A DNA stretch of 64,000 nt from CAWFZT01 sp963820415 (GTDB lineage Bacteria > Chloroflexota > Anaerolineae > Anaerolineales > Anaerolineaceae), in contig CAWFZT010000008.1 of NCBI GenBank assembly GCA_963820415.1, positions 682,001 through 746,000 on the forward strand, read 5' to 3'. The notes under the pieces were generated by a model. It saw nothing but the letters and a program-made list of their open reading frames with translations. It was not told where the DNA came from and made no database searches. The position numbers and the translations under genes are program-made. Of the stretch, positions 54,085-60,995 are shown piece after piece (position 1 is the stretch's first letter; every line of letters begins with the position of its first letter).

Positions 54085-54225
54085 AAGCGACCCCCTTGCG
54101 AAGGTTTAAAACCAGAACCTTTATAGGGCGAGTACCCTTCCAAGGTTTTTACCTACCAACCTTGCGGTAAAGGGTAAACCTTGTCTCTTGATGGTAACCT
54201 TCGCAAGGGAAGCCGACTTCCTACT
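54085..54225. repeat. Cluster of CCTTCGCAAGG-type words
   Basis: At least four variants of AACCTTCGCAAGG and its inverse (for example CCCTTGCGAAGGTTTAAAA, CCAACCTTGCGGTAAAGG, AACCTTCGCAAGGGAAG) are packed in 140 bases. The same family is at 17985-18050. It fills most of the 330-base gap before lplA; nothing else was seen there. Confidence 0.65.
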
Positions 54226-54346
54226 AAGGTTGAAAGAAGGATGTTTCAACTTGACAGGGTCATTTAATGGTATATATAGTGTAATTATCCGATTAACTGA
54301 GGCCGACCTCCGATGATGAACCTCTATCACAACTATGGAGAGTACG

Positions 54347-55342
54347 ATGATATTCGTAGATCAGGGCAAAATTAACGATCCCTCGGTCAACCTGGCTATC
54401 GAGGAATACCTGCTGCGGAACGTCGAGCCGGGTGAGGATATCCTGCTGTTCTATATCAACGAGCCGTCGATCATCATCGGTCGCCACCAGAATACGATCG
54501 AGGAGATCAACCAGCCCTACGTCGAAGCGCACGGCATCCACGTAGTGCGCAGGTTGTCTGGCGGCGGGGCGGTCTATCACGACCTGGGCAATCTGAACTT
54601 CAGCTTCATCACCCAAAACGCCCGAGAAAACGTGCACAACTTCCGCAAGTTCACCGAACCGGTGATCAGGGTGCTGCAGGAGATGGGGGTGCCGGCCGAG
54701 CTGAGTGGGCGCAACGATATCCTGGCGGATGGGCGCAAGATTTCCGGCAACGCCCAGTACATCACCACCAGGCGCATGTTCAACCACGGCACGCTGCTGT
54801 TCAACTCCGACCTTTCCCACGTCCAGGAAGCCCTGCACGTCAAGCAGAGCAAAATCATTTCCAAGGGGATCAAATCGGTGCGAAGCCGGGTGGCCAACAT
54901 CAGCGAATTCCTCGGCGCCCCGATGACGGTCGAGGAGTTCCGGGAGCGCGTGCTGACGGGTATTTTCATGGGCACCGCCGCGCTGGGCGTCCCGCAGTAT
55001 CACCTGACTGCCGAGGATTGGCAGGGGATCAACAAGCTGACGGAGGAGCGCTACCGCTCCTGGGGCTGGAACTACGGTGAGTTGCCGGCCTTCAACGTGC
55101 AGAAGGTCAACCGTTTTCCTTTTGGCGAGATCGACGCCCGCATCGACGTGCAGGGCGGCGTGATCCGATCGATCAAATTCTTCGGGGATTTCTTCAGCCA
55201 GGCCGAGCCGGCCGAGCTGGAGCAGCGCCTGGTGGGGACGCGCTACGCCCAGGCCGACCTGCAGGGCGCGCTGGCAGGGGTCAACCTGGCGGATTATTTC
55301 CAGGACCTCTCACAGGAAGAATTTATTAGTTTCTTGCTTTGA
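54347..55342 (+). CDS. lplA: Lipoate-protein ligase A
   Basis: Activates lipoate with ATP and attaches it to lipoyl domains of oxo-acid dehydrogenases or the glycine cleavage H protein. From ATG 54347 (GGAGAGTACG) the protein has 331 residues. RHQNTIEEINQPY, VRRLSGGGAVYHDLGNLNFS (lipoate pocket), SGRNDILADGRKISGNAQYI (catalytic Lys and GNA), and HGTLLFNSDLSHV mark the catalytic domain. The C-terminal accessory domain of LplA is present. No lipoyl enzyme is nearby. Confidence 0.94.
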   Translation: MIFVDQGKINDPSVNLAIEEYLLRNVEPGEDILLFYINEPSIIIGRHQNTIEEINQPYVEAHGIHVVRRLSGGGAVYHDLGNLNFSFITQNARENVHNFRKFTEPVIRVLQEMGVPAELSGRNDILADGRKISGNAQYITTRRMFNHGTLLFNSDLSHVQEALHVKQSKIISKGIKSVRSRVANISEFLGAPMTVEEFRERVLTGIFMGTAALGVPQYHLTAEDWQGINKLTEERYRSWGWNYGELPAFNVQKVNRFPFGEIDARIDVQGGVIRSIKFFGDFFSQAEPAELEQRLVGTRYAQADLQGALAGVNLADYFQDLSQEEFISFLL

Positions 55343-55353
55343 AATCCAAATGC

Positions 55354-55359
55354 TATAAT
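55354..55359 (+). promoter_or_regulatory. TATAAT box directly before UPF0158 gene
   Basis: TGC-TATAAT with the ATG exactly 6 bases after the box, leaving no room for a 5' leader or ribosome site. Confidence 0.45.
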
Positions 55360-55365
55360 TTACTT

Positions 55366-55857
55366 ATGGCAGTCATCGTTTCCCTGCGTGATTTAGTTGG
55401 CGAAATGCAATTGGTTTCCAGTGAAAGCCACGCTTACCTGAATCAAGTCTCTGGGGAAATGATCACCATTTTTGACGAATACATTGCCGCAGTGGAAGGA
55501 GATGAGGATTGGAGCGACCGTCACGACTGGGAAAAAGTAATTTTCGACCAAACCAAAGAAGTTTTGTCGTCGAACGACTACCTGGAACTTCCAAGCCAAT
55601 TTGAACTCCACGAATATGATATTATGGAAAGATTTTGTCTCTCAATTCCAGATGAAAATTTGAGCGATATCCTTTTAAATCAAATGCGTGGTTCTGGCGC
55701 GTTTCGCAGGTTCAAGGATACGATTTACCGGTATAAGATCGAGAAAGATTGGTTCAGATTCTGTGATGAAGCCTATAAAGAAATTGCTATCGACTGGCTA
55801 GAAAGTCACGAGCTTGCGTATACTGACGACATGGACAGAGGTGCACAAAGTAGTTAA
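55366..55857 (+). CDS. UPF0158-family protein
   Basis: 163 residues from ATG 55366 (the frame is open to 55339, overlapping lplA, but the upstream part lies in the promoter). It has the UPF0158 pattern: a long acidic middle and a conserved end GSGAFRRFKDTIYRYK with EKDWFRFCDEAYKEIAIDWL. Function unknown; family members are small soluble proteins, often linked to mobile or defence regions. Probable leaderless transcript. Confidence 0.82.
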   Translation: MAVIVSLRDLVGEMQLVSSESHAYLNQVSGEMITIFDEYIAAVEGDEDWSDRHDWEKVIFDQTKEVLSSNDYLELPSQFELHEYDIMERFCLSIPDENLSDILLNQMRGSGAFRRFKDTIYRYKIEKDWFRFCDEAYKEIAIDWLESHELAYTDDMDRGAQSS

Positions 55858-55971
55858 ATATCCTCAGCGCGGCATGATCAATCCCATTACTGTCACGTAT
55901 GGGCTGGTTTGGGGTTTTCACTTAGGAACAGATCTAAACACATGCATCCAAAAGGATAGCAGGAGCAACCA

Positions 55972-57558
55972 TTGATGGAATCCACCGCCGCTGTACCCGA
56001 TGCCCAGGCTCAAAAAGCCTACAACCGGCGCATCCTCTCCTGGGCCTGGTACGATTGGGCCAACCATGCCTATATCACCACCACGGCTTCGACCTTCTTC
56101 CCGCCCTATTTCATCGCCATCGCTGCGGCGGCTTTCATGCCAGCCGGGGCTTCAGCCACGGATGAAGCCGCCAAGGCGCTGGCGCGCGACAGCGCTTCCA
56201 ACGCTTTCGCTCTGACCGTATCGGCGGCGCTGCTGATAGCAGCCATCCTGGCGCCGGTGATTGGAGCGTATGCCGATATTACCGGGCGCCGCAAGCGCCT
56301 GCTGGTGGCAACCACCATCGCCGCCAGCCTGGTATCTTCGCTGATGTTTATCCTCACCACAGGCATGTGGGTGATGGGCCTGCTGCTGTACTTCCTCACC
56401 CAGGTGACGATGAACATCGCCCTGGGCTTTTCCAGCAGCCTGCTGCCGCACGTAGCCCGCCAAGACGATATGAACCGGGTCTCCAGCCTGGGTTATGCCA
56501 TGGGTTACGTCGGCGGGGGGACGCTGCTGGCGCTCAACACGGCGCTCTACCTGTTTTCGTCTAAACTGGGCATCGACAGCAGCCTGGCGGTGCGCATCGC
56601 TTTTCTATCGGTGGGGGTGTGGTGGCTGGTTTTTACCATCCCGCTGGCGCTGAGGGTGCCGGAGCCGCCCCGCACCCCCCTGGCGCATGGCAGCCGCGGC
56701 AGCGCCATGCTCGATACGCTGACCCGCCTGGCCAACACCCTGCGCGACGCCCGGCGCTACCGTGAGATGTTCAAGATGCTGATCGCCTTCTGGTTTTACA
56801 TGGAGGGCATAGGGGCGATCATCCTGCTGGCCACTTCCTACGGGGCGGCCTTGCGGCTGGATACCTCCGTGCTGATCAGCACTTTGCTGATGACGCAGTT
56901 CGTGGCCTTCCCCTATGCGCTGATTTTCGGGCGCATCCCCATCCGCACTAACCGCTGGCGCAGCGCCTTCATTTCGATGTTGATCTGGACCGGGGTGACC
57001 TTCCCGCTGATGGGCCTGTATGCCAACCTGAGCGGCAAGGTCAGCGTGCCGATGACCTTCGAGCTGATCCTGGCCGACCAGGCTTTGGGGGCGTTGTTTT
57101 CCTTTCTGGTCGGGCGGCGCCTGTTTGCCGGGCTGGCAGATAAGATCGATACCAAGCGGGCGGTCATACTGGGGCTATTCATCTATATCTTGATCCCGTT
57201 GTGGGGTTTTTTCCTCAAGACCCAGGCTGAGTTTTTTATGATCGGCTGGCTGGTCGGCACAGTGCAGGGCGGCACGCAGGCGCTCAGCCGTTCGATCTAC
57301 GCCTCGCTGGTGCCGCGCGCCAAATCGGGCGAATTCTTCGGCCTGTACGGCCTGAGCGAAAAGTTCGCCGGCATCCTGGGGCCCTTGCTGTACGGCCTGG
57401 TCGGCACGCTGACGCATAACCCGCGCGACAGCATCTTCTCCATCTCGCTGTTCTTCGTGGTGGGGATCATCCTGCTGGGGTGGGTGAACGAGAAGCAGGG
57501 CGCGGAAATCGCCGCAGCAGAAGAGGCCCAGATCGAGCTGGTCAAAGCTGCAGATTAA
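55972..57558 (+). CDS. UMF1-family MFS transporter
   Basis: 528 residues, 12 predicted helices. The start SWAWYDWANHAYITTTASTF is diagnostic for UMF1 (unknown MFS type 1; the fold includes yeast Atg22, an amino acid exporter). Further MFS signs: GAYADITGRRKRLLV (loop 2-3 Arg/Lys motif), AMGYVGGGTLLALNTALYL, YASLVPRAKSGEFFGLYGLS. Substrate unknown; amino acids or peptides are likely by family. An AGGAG-like site (ACCATTG) is weak, but the methionine context is good. Confidence 0.9.
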   Translation: MMESTAAVPDAQAQKAYNRRILSWAWYDWANHAYITTTASTFFPPYFIAIAAAAFMPAGASATDEAAKALARDSASNAFALTVSAALLIAAILAPVIGAYADITGRRKRLLVATTIAASLVSSLMFILTTGMWVMGLLLYFLTQVTMNIALGFSSSLLPHVARQDDMNRVSSLGYAMGYVGGGTLLALNTALYLFSSKLGIDSSLAVRIAFLSVGVWWLVFTIPLALRVPEPPRTPLAHGSRGSAMLDTLTRLANTLRDARRYREMFKMLIAFWFYMEGIGAIILLATSYGAALRLDTSVLISTLLMTQFVAFPYALIFGRIPIRTNRWRSAFISMLIWTGVTFPLMGLYANLSGKVSVPMTFELILADQALGALFSFLVGRRLFAGLADKIDTKRAVILGLFIYILIPLWGFFLKTQAEFFMIGWLVGTVQGGTQALSRSIYASLVPRAKSGEFFGLYGLSEKFAGILGPLLYGLVGTLTHNPRDSIFSISLFFVVGIILLGWVNEKQGAEIAAAEEAQIELVKAAD

Positions 57559-57560
57559 TA

Positions 57561-57729
57561 TCACCGCAAAGGCACAAAGAACACGAAGTAAAGAAAGATA
57601 AAGAAGGAAAAGAGAGAAAAAAATTATTGTTGTAATTTTTTTCTACTTTCCTCTTTCTTTTCCCTATAATGCTCTGCTCTGTTTACTCTGTGCCTCCACC
57701 CCTTCGGGTGCGCTGAAGAGCGTGCGGTG
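57561..57729. terminator. Long imperfect inverted repeat with AT hairpin, between convergent genes
   Basis: AAAAAAATTA (57617-57626) pairs with TAATTTTTTT (57633-57642) over a 6-base loop, giving U-tracts on both strands. Outer ends TCACCGC (57561) and GCGGTGA (57723-57729) pair too, with purine-rich left and pyrimidine-rich right arms. Inside the right arm sits the inverse of the CGCACCCGAAGGGGTG unit of 44375-44518. Probable two-way terminator that also looks like a repeat element. Confidence 0.6.
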
Positions 57730-57737
57730 AAATCTAC

Positions 57738-58517
57738 TTACCGCTTTGCGGTGATTATTAGATTCCCGCTGGCTTCGGGGTCGAAGGGCGCACCGTCCAT
57801 CCCGCCGTAGCAGGCGAGCTCCTGGAAGCCGGCTGACAGCAGCGCCCCAGCCAACTCGCCGCGCAGCAGGGGGCGCAGGCGGGCGCTGTTAACCTGCTGC
57901 ACCCATTGGTCGCCTTCCCCCCAATAAAGCGTGACAATATTGAAATTGATCAGCCCATCCGCCTCAAAATCGTAGAAGCGCAGGAAGACCCATTCGCGCC
58001 CGGCTTCCTGGTGAGCCTGTGGGTCCATCCAGCGCTGGTGTTGGGCCAGCACGGCGTCGAAATTGCGATTTTGGATCAGGAGCAGCCCGCCCGGCTTGAG
58101 GCAGGCGGCGAAATCGGCCAGGGCGGCGTCCAGCTCGGGCCGGTTGAGCAGGTGCGGCAGCGAATTGCCCAGGCATAATACGGCATCGAAGGGGAAGTCC
58201 GGCTGGCCTTGAAATTCTTGCGCCAGGGCGCCGAAACCGGCGGCGGCGAAGCGCGCCTCCACGCCTGCCGCGGCGGCGTTGGCTTTGGCCCGCTCGATCA
58301 TCCCGGCGCTCAGGTCGGTGCCGGAGACGGCGTAGCCGTGCTGGGCCAGCGCTACGGCGTGCATACCCGTGCCGCAGGCGGCGTCCAGGATGGAAAGGGG
58401 CTGTCCAGGGGCCGGGTTTAGTCCTTCGAGCTGCTGCTGGATAAAGGGCAGCTCGAAGGCCAGGCGGTTGGGCCAGTTGACGAAGCGGTCGTAGTCGAGG
58501 GAGAAGGAGTCGTACAT
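57738..58517 (-). CDS. Class I SAM-dependent methyltransferase
   Basis: 259 residues. Motif I LSILDAACGTGMHAVALA, motif II VSGTDLSAGMIERAKA, FDAVLCLGNSLPHLL (motif IV, with Asn-Ser as in glycine/sarcosine N-methyltransferase-like proteins), CLKPGGLLLIQNRNFD. The C-terminal part (FYDFEADGLINFNIVTLYW) fits the same group. A small-molecule N-methyltransferase is likely, possibly with glycine betaine links, but no such neighbours are present. Confidence 0.88.
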   Translation of the reverse strand: MYDSFSLDYDRFVNWPNRLAFELPFIQQQLEGLNPAPGQPLSILDAACGTGMHAVALAQHGYAVSGTDLSAGMIERAKANAAAAGVEARFAAAGFGALAQEFQGQPDFPFDAVLCLGNSLPHLLNRPELDAALADFAACLKPGGLLLIQNRNFDAVLAQHQRWMDPQAHQEAGREWVFLRFYDFEADGLINFNIVTLYWGEGDQWVQQVNSARLRPLLRGELAGALLSAGFQELACYGGMDGAPFDPEASGNLIITAKR

Positions 58518-58680
58518 GGAAGAGGGGTCCTTTGGAGATTATTGTAAACTATTTCGGACCGGGGCTGTGGGGATGGCCTGGGAAAATATAAATTGTGAAG
58601 TACATCACCGGCAAGGTAAAACTCGAGTTGACTATTTTCAGGTTAGTAGGGCTGAAAGGGGCGTAGAGTTATCTGAGTCC
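58518..58680. other. Short gap between methyltransferase and toxin-antitoxin pair
   Basis: Open frame from 58516 runs to the antitoxin but has no typical start before 58729 and poor composition. No feature beyond the operator at 58681 was seen. Confidence 0.3.
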
Positions 58681-58720
58681 CTTTTGATGTATTATATTAT
58701 GTGCTATAATACATCAAAAG
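58681..58720 (+). promoter_or_regulatory. Perfect 16-bp inverted repeat over the antitoxin promoter
   Basis: CTTTTGATGTATTATA (58681-58696), 8-base spacer, TATAATACATCAAAAG (58705-58720). The right arm contains TATAAT at 58705-58710 and touches the ribosome site AAAAGGAG. As DNA it is an operator; as RNA, if transcribed from upstream, it would hide the ribosome site. Confidence 0.72.
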
Positions 58721-58728
58721 GAGTAAAT

Positions 58729-59130
58729 ATGAACGGACGCTACTCATTAAATTTACCTGTCGATTTAAAACAGGACGCCGAGCAGATGGCAGAACGCCAG
58801 GGTGTTTCTTTGAACCAATTGATCCTATGGTCACTGGCAGAAAAAGTTACCGAGTTGAAATCCAAAATCGATGATCCAAATTTTCCGGATATCACCTATA
58901 AACTGGATTCGGATAACCAGTTAGTCCCCTATATCAAAGGGAAAGGGATCCGGGTACAGACACTGGTGATTGCCTTTGCTGAGTGGAAAGAATCGGCGGC
59001 CGAGCTATCCAGGCAATATGACCTGCCCCAAAAAATGGTCAAACAAGCGCTATCTTTTTACGAGGCGCACAAAAAGGTGGTGGATGCCCTGATCGATTCG
59101 AACAGTGAAGCAGAACCCATCCATGACTAA
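58729..59130 (+). CDS. DUF433 antitoxin with ribbon-helix-helix N-terminus
   Basis: 133 residues from ATG 58729 (AAAAGGAGTAAAT). Residues 1-45 resemble a ribbon-helix-helix unit (RYSLNLPVDLKQDAEQMAER, then VSLNQLILWSLAEKV). Residues about 75-125 match DUF433 (KGIRVQTLVIAFAEWKESAA, LSRQYDLPQKMVKQALSFYE). DUF433 proteins are antitoxins of DUF5615 toxins in many genomes. The operator at 58681-58720 is presumably its own binding site. The toxin gene overlaps its end by 8 bases. Confidence 0.85.
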   Translation: MNGRYSLNLPVDLKQDAEQMAERQGVSLNQLILWSLAEKVTELKSKIDDPNFPDITYKLDSDNQLVPYIKGKGIRVQTLVIAFAEWKESAAELSRQYDLPQKMVKQALSFYEAHKKVVDALIDSNSEAEPIHD

Positions 59131-59482
59131 ACCCAAATTACACCTGGATATGGATACATCCCGCCGGGATGTCTACCGGGCATTGGTAAAAAAGGGCCAG
59201 TATGTCACCCGCACTCCCAACCCGGATGTAGGCCAGGAAGTAAGTGACGAATACCAGCTATTGTGGGCCACTTCTCACCGCCGGATATTATTCAGTTTTA
59301 ATGTGAAAGATTATATGCGCCTGGCGAAACTGCATCCTTACCATAGCGGCATATTATTGGCGAATCAAAAATCAACCCGCCCGGCTCAATTGATTTCGGT
59401 TTTAGACCGCATTCTCAACGAAACATCTGCCGAAGACTGGATTGGGCAGGTTCACTGGATTAACGACTTTGGTCACCTCTGA
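59123..59482 (+). CDS. DUF5615 PIN-like toxin
   Basis: 119 residues from ATG 59123. LHLDMDTSRRDVYRALVKKG has the first Asp of the PIN-like site, and QYVTRTPNPDVGQEVSDEYQ, LFSFNVKDYMRLAKLH and GILLANQKSTRPAQLI match DUF5615. The family is taken to be a small RNase. Its place behind DUF433 with overlap identifies a type II toxin-antitoxin pair. Start chosen for overlap with the antitoxin stop rather than the GTG at 59105. Confidence 0.85.
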   Translation: MTKPKLHLDMDTSRRDVYRALVKKGQYVTRTPNPDVGQEVSDEYQLLWATSHRRILFSFNVKDYMRLAKLHPYHSGILLANQKSTRPAQLISVLDRILNETSAEDWIGQVHWINDFGHL

Positions 59483-59581
59483 AATTCACGCCTCATGCAT
59501 GATCCGAGCAAATTAGCCAGAAATTCTATATGATTCAGATCCATAGAAAAAGAGAGTTGCATGGATAATTTTATTGGGGGG

Positions 59582-59833
59582 CTACCGGAAGATCAGAGGA
59601 TAATTCTCAGGGTGCCTTAAGGCCTCAATTTCCATATCCACATCAAGTTCAGGCCATTGAATTTCTTCTTCGTCAAACCGAAAATTAAATATTTGCTCAA
59701 TTTTAGCTTGTTTGAACGCCGGATAACGGTCAAATGAAACAAAATATTCTTTCTCTGGAAGCAATATCCAGAAACCATCGCGTTCAATATTGGTTATTTC
59801 TATGTTACCAGTAAAAATGTTTGTGCCAGGCAT
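59582..59833 (-). CDS. DUF2442-family protein
   Basis: 83 residues from ATG 59833 (59839 is a second in-frame ATG). EITNIERDGFWILLPEKEYFVSFDRYPAFKQAK is split here as ITNIERDGFWILLPEKEYF, then the FDRYPAFKQA core of DUF2442. It overlaps DUF4160 upstream. DUF4160/DUF2442 pairs are common and behave like toxin-antitoxin partners by context only; biochemical function is unknown. Confidence 0.78.
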   Translation of the reverse strand: MPGTNIFTGNIEITNIERDGFWILLPEKEYFVSFDRYPAFKQAKIEQIFNFRFDEEEIQWPELDVDMEIEALRHPENYPLIFR

Positions 59834-60044
59834 CTTCAAACTCCTGTTGATGAGATTGAATGACTTTTAGAATCTCATTAATTTCATATTGGCGAAAATC
59901 CTTATAAAATGAAAGTTCAATATCAGGCTCCAGCCAAAATTTGGCTTTCCCGTTATCGGACTCTACATGGATATGCATTCGCGTTTCTTCGTTGCTGTTA
60001 AAATAAAATCGGTAGGAACCTTCTTTTAATATTGTCGGAGACAT
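59805..60044 (-). CDS. DUF4160-family protein
   Basis: 79 residues. SPTILKEGSYRFYFNSNEE and MHIHVESDNGKAKFWLEPD (the HxHV core) are typical of DUF4160. FRQYEINEILKVIQSHQQ is the conserved C-terminal helix. It overlaps DUF2442 by about 29 bases. Probable two-gene unit of unknown function. Confidence 0.82.
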   Translation of the reverse strand: MSPTILKEGSYRFYFNSNEETRMHIHVESDNGKAKFWLEPDIELSFYKDFRQYEINEILKVIQSHQQEFEDAWHKHFYW

Positions 60045-60097
60045 TTTATTCCTTACAAATATTATAAACCATCAAAACAAAATTACATAAACTGATC

Positions 60098-60279
60098 TCA
60101 TTTACCTGGTATCTGGCCGGGTCGTTCGTCCCCAACCCCTCGGTCGGCGGCGTTGGCGATCCACGGCGTCGCTTGCGCCTTGACCGCTTTGGGCAACGGC
60201 CCGTTCAGCGTGACCACTTTCTGAAACTCATGCAGGGCATTAGCATAGGCGTCACCGGCCACCGGGTCGAAGATGAACA
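60098..60279 (-). pseudogene. Coding-like C-terminal fragment on the minus strand
   Basis: A frame of about 60 codons from an upstream TAG to TGA 60098-60100 reads FLFIFDPVAGDAYANALHEF, then VVTLNGPLPKAVKAQATPW and IANAADRGVG. Composition is GC-rich and protein-like in an otherwise AT-rich gap, but there is no start codon. I do not recognise the parent family. Confidence 0.4.
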
Positions 60280-60381
60280 GAAATGAAACGCCCTACCAGC
60301 CACGCCCCAAGCATGCCTGCCTACTTTGTCTGCTTCGTATTCAACCATCATTTACAATTTGTGCCGTTCTATCATCGTGAG

Positions 60382-60408
60382 TGTCACCTGTATGTTCATC
60401 AGGTGACA
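60382..60408. repeat. Hairpin with 8-bp arms
   Basis: TGTCACCT (60382-60389) and AGGTGACA (60401-60408), followed by TTTTCG. It stands in the 460-base gap between DUF4160 and tRNA-Gly. Nothing else is supported there apart from the fragment at 60098. Confidence 0.45.
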
Positions 60409-60508
60409 TTTTCGCTGAACAGCGGGGGTGTCAAATTTGCTGAACAACAACACATCAGCCTGCCTGCCTTGACCTATCCCTGTGCGATGGTAAAATAAGT
60501 GTAATATT

Positions 60509-60580
60509 GCGGGCGTGGCCAAGTGGTAAGGCATCAGCCTTCCAAGCTGATATTCGCGGGTCCGAATCCCGTCGCCCGCT
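60509..60580 (+). tRNA. tRNA-Gly (anticodon TCC)
   Basis: Acceptor GCGGGCG (60509-60515) pairs with CGCCCGC (60573-60579), discriminator T at 60580. D-arm GCC-AAGTGGTAA-GGC, anticodon arm TCAGC-CTTCCAA-GCTGA with TCC at 60541-60543, T-arm GCGGG-TCCGAAT-CCCGT. CCA is not encoded. Confidence 0.95.
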
Positions 60581-60622
60581 CTAAAGAAGATGTATGTTTT
60601 AAGTCCTAAGTCGCCAGTGAAA

Positions 60623-60654
60623 AGCTAAAAGCTGACAGTTATTAGCTTTTAGCT
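60623..60654. repeat. Hairpin AGCTAAAAGCT / AGCTTTTAGCT
   Basis: 11-base perfect arms (60623-60633 and 60644-60654), with a further outer pair TCGCCAG (60611) and CTGGCGA (60667-60673). A small symmetric element between tRNA-Gly and the next ORF. Confidence 0.55.
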
Positions 60655-60706
60655 GTTATCGACATCCTGGCGAACTTCTCGCCGCAGGCAGGATTATAAT
60701 TATCGC

Positions 60707-60922
60707 ATGAGCGACCCGCTGCCCTCACCGCGCATCCAACGCCTGGTGGCCTGCTTTCCGACCACCGGCAAAGAGAAGACCTGGTATCCCAACGGGGCCG
60801 ACAAACCCGCTGTGCTGCTGTGCGAGTATTTCCAGACGGCCGGCGAGGAGCCTCTGCCGCTGCGCTACGCCCATGGCCTGGAAGACGTGTCCCTCACCTT
60901 GCTTAGTTTAATAAATCATTAG
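60707..60922 (+). CDS. Unknown 71-residue ORF, possibly a truncated gene
   Basis: Reads MSDPLPSPRIQRLVACFPTT and LCEYFQTAGEEPLPLRYAHG. Codon use is normal until about 60900, where sequence becomes AT-rich and the frame stops, as if a longer gene had lost its end. TATAAT (60695-60700) ends exactly 6 bases before the ATG and there is no ribosome site, a probable leaderless start. I do not recognise it. Confidence 0.55.
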   Translation: MSDPLPSPRIQRLVACFPTTGKEKTWYPNGADKPAVLLCEYFQTAGEEPLPLRYAHGLEDVSLTLLSLINH

Positions 60923-60995
60923 TAAATCTTAAACTTAATTTTAATCTAAGCATTGTAAACTAAAATCATATTCTATATTTTCGTCAGGAGTGACC

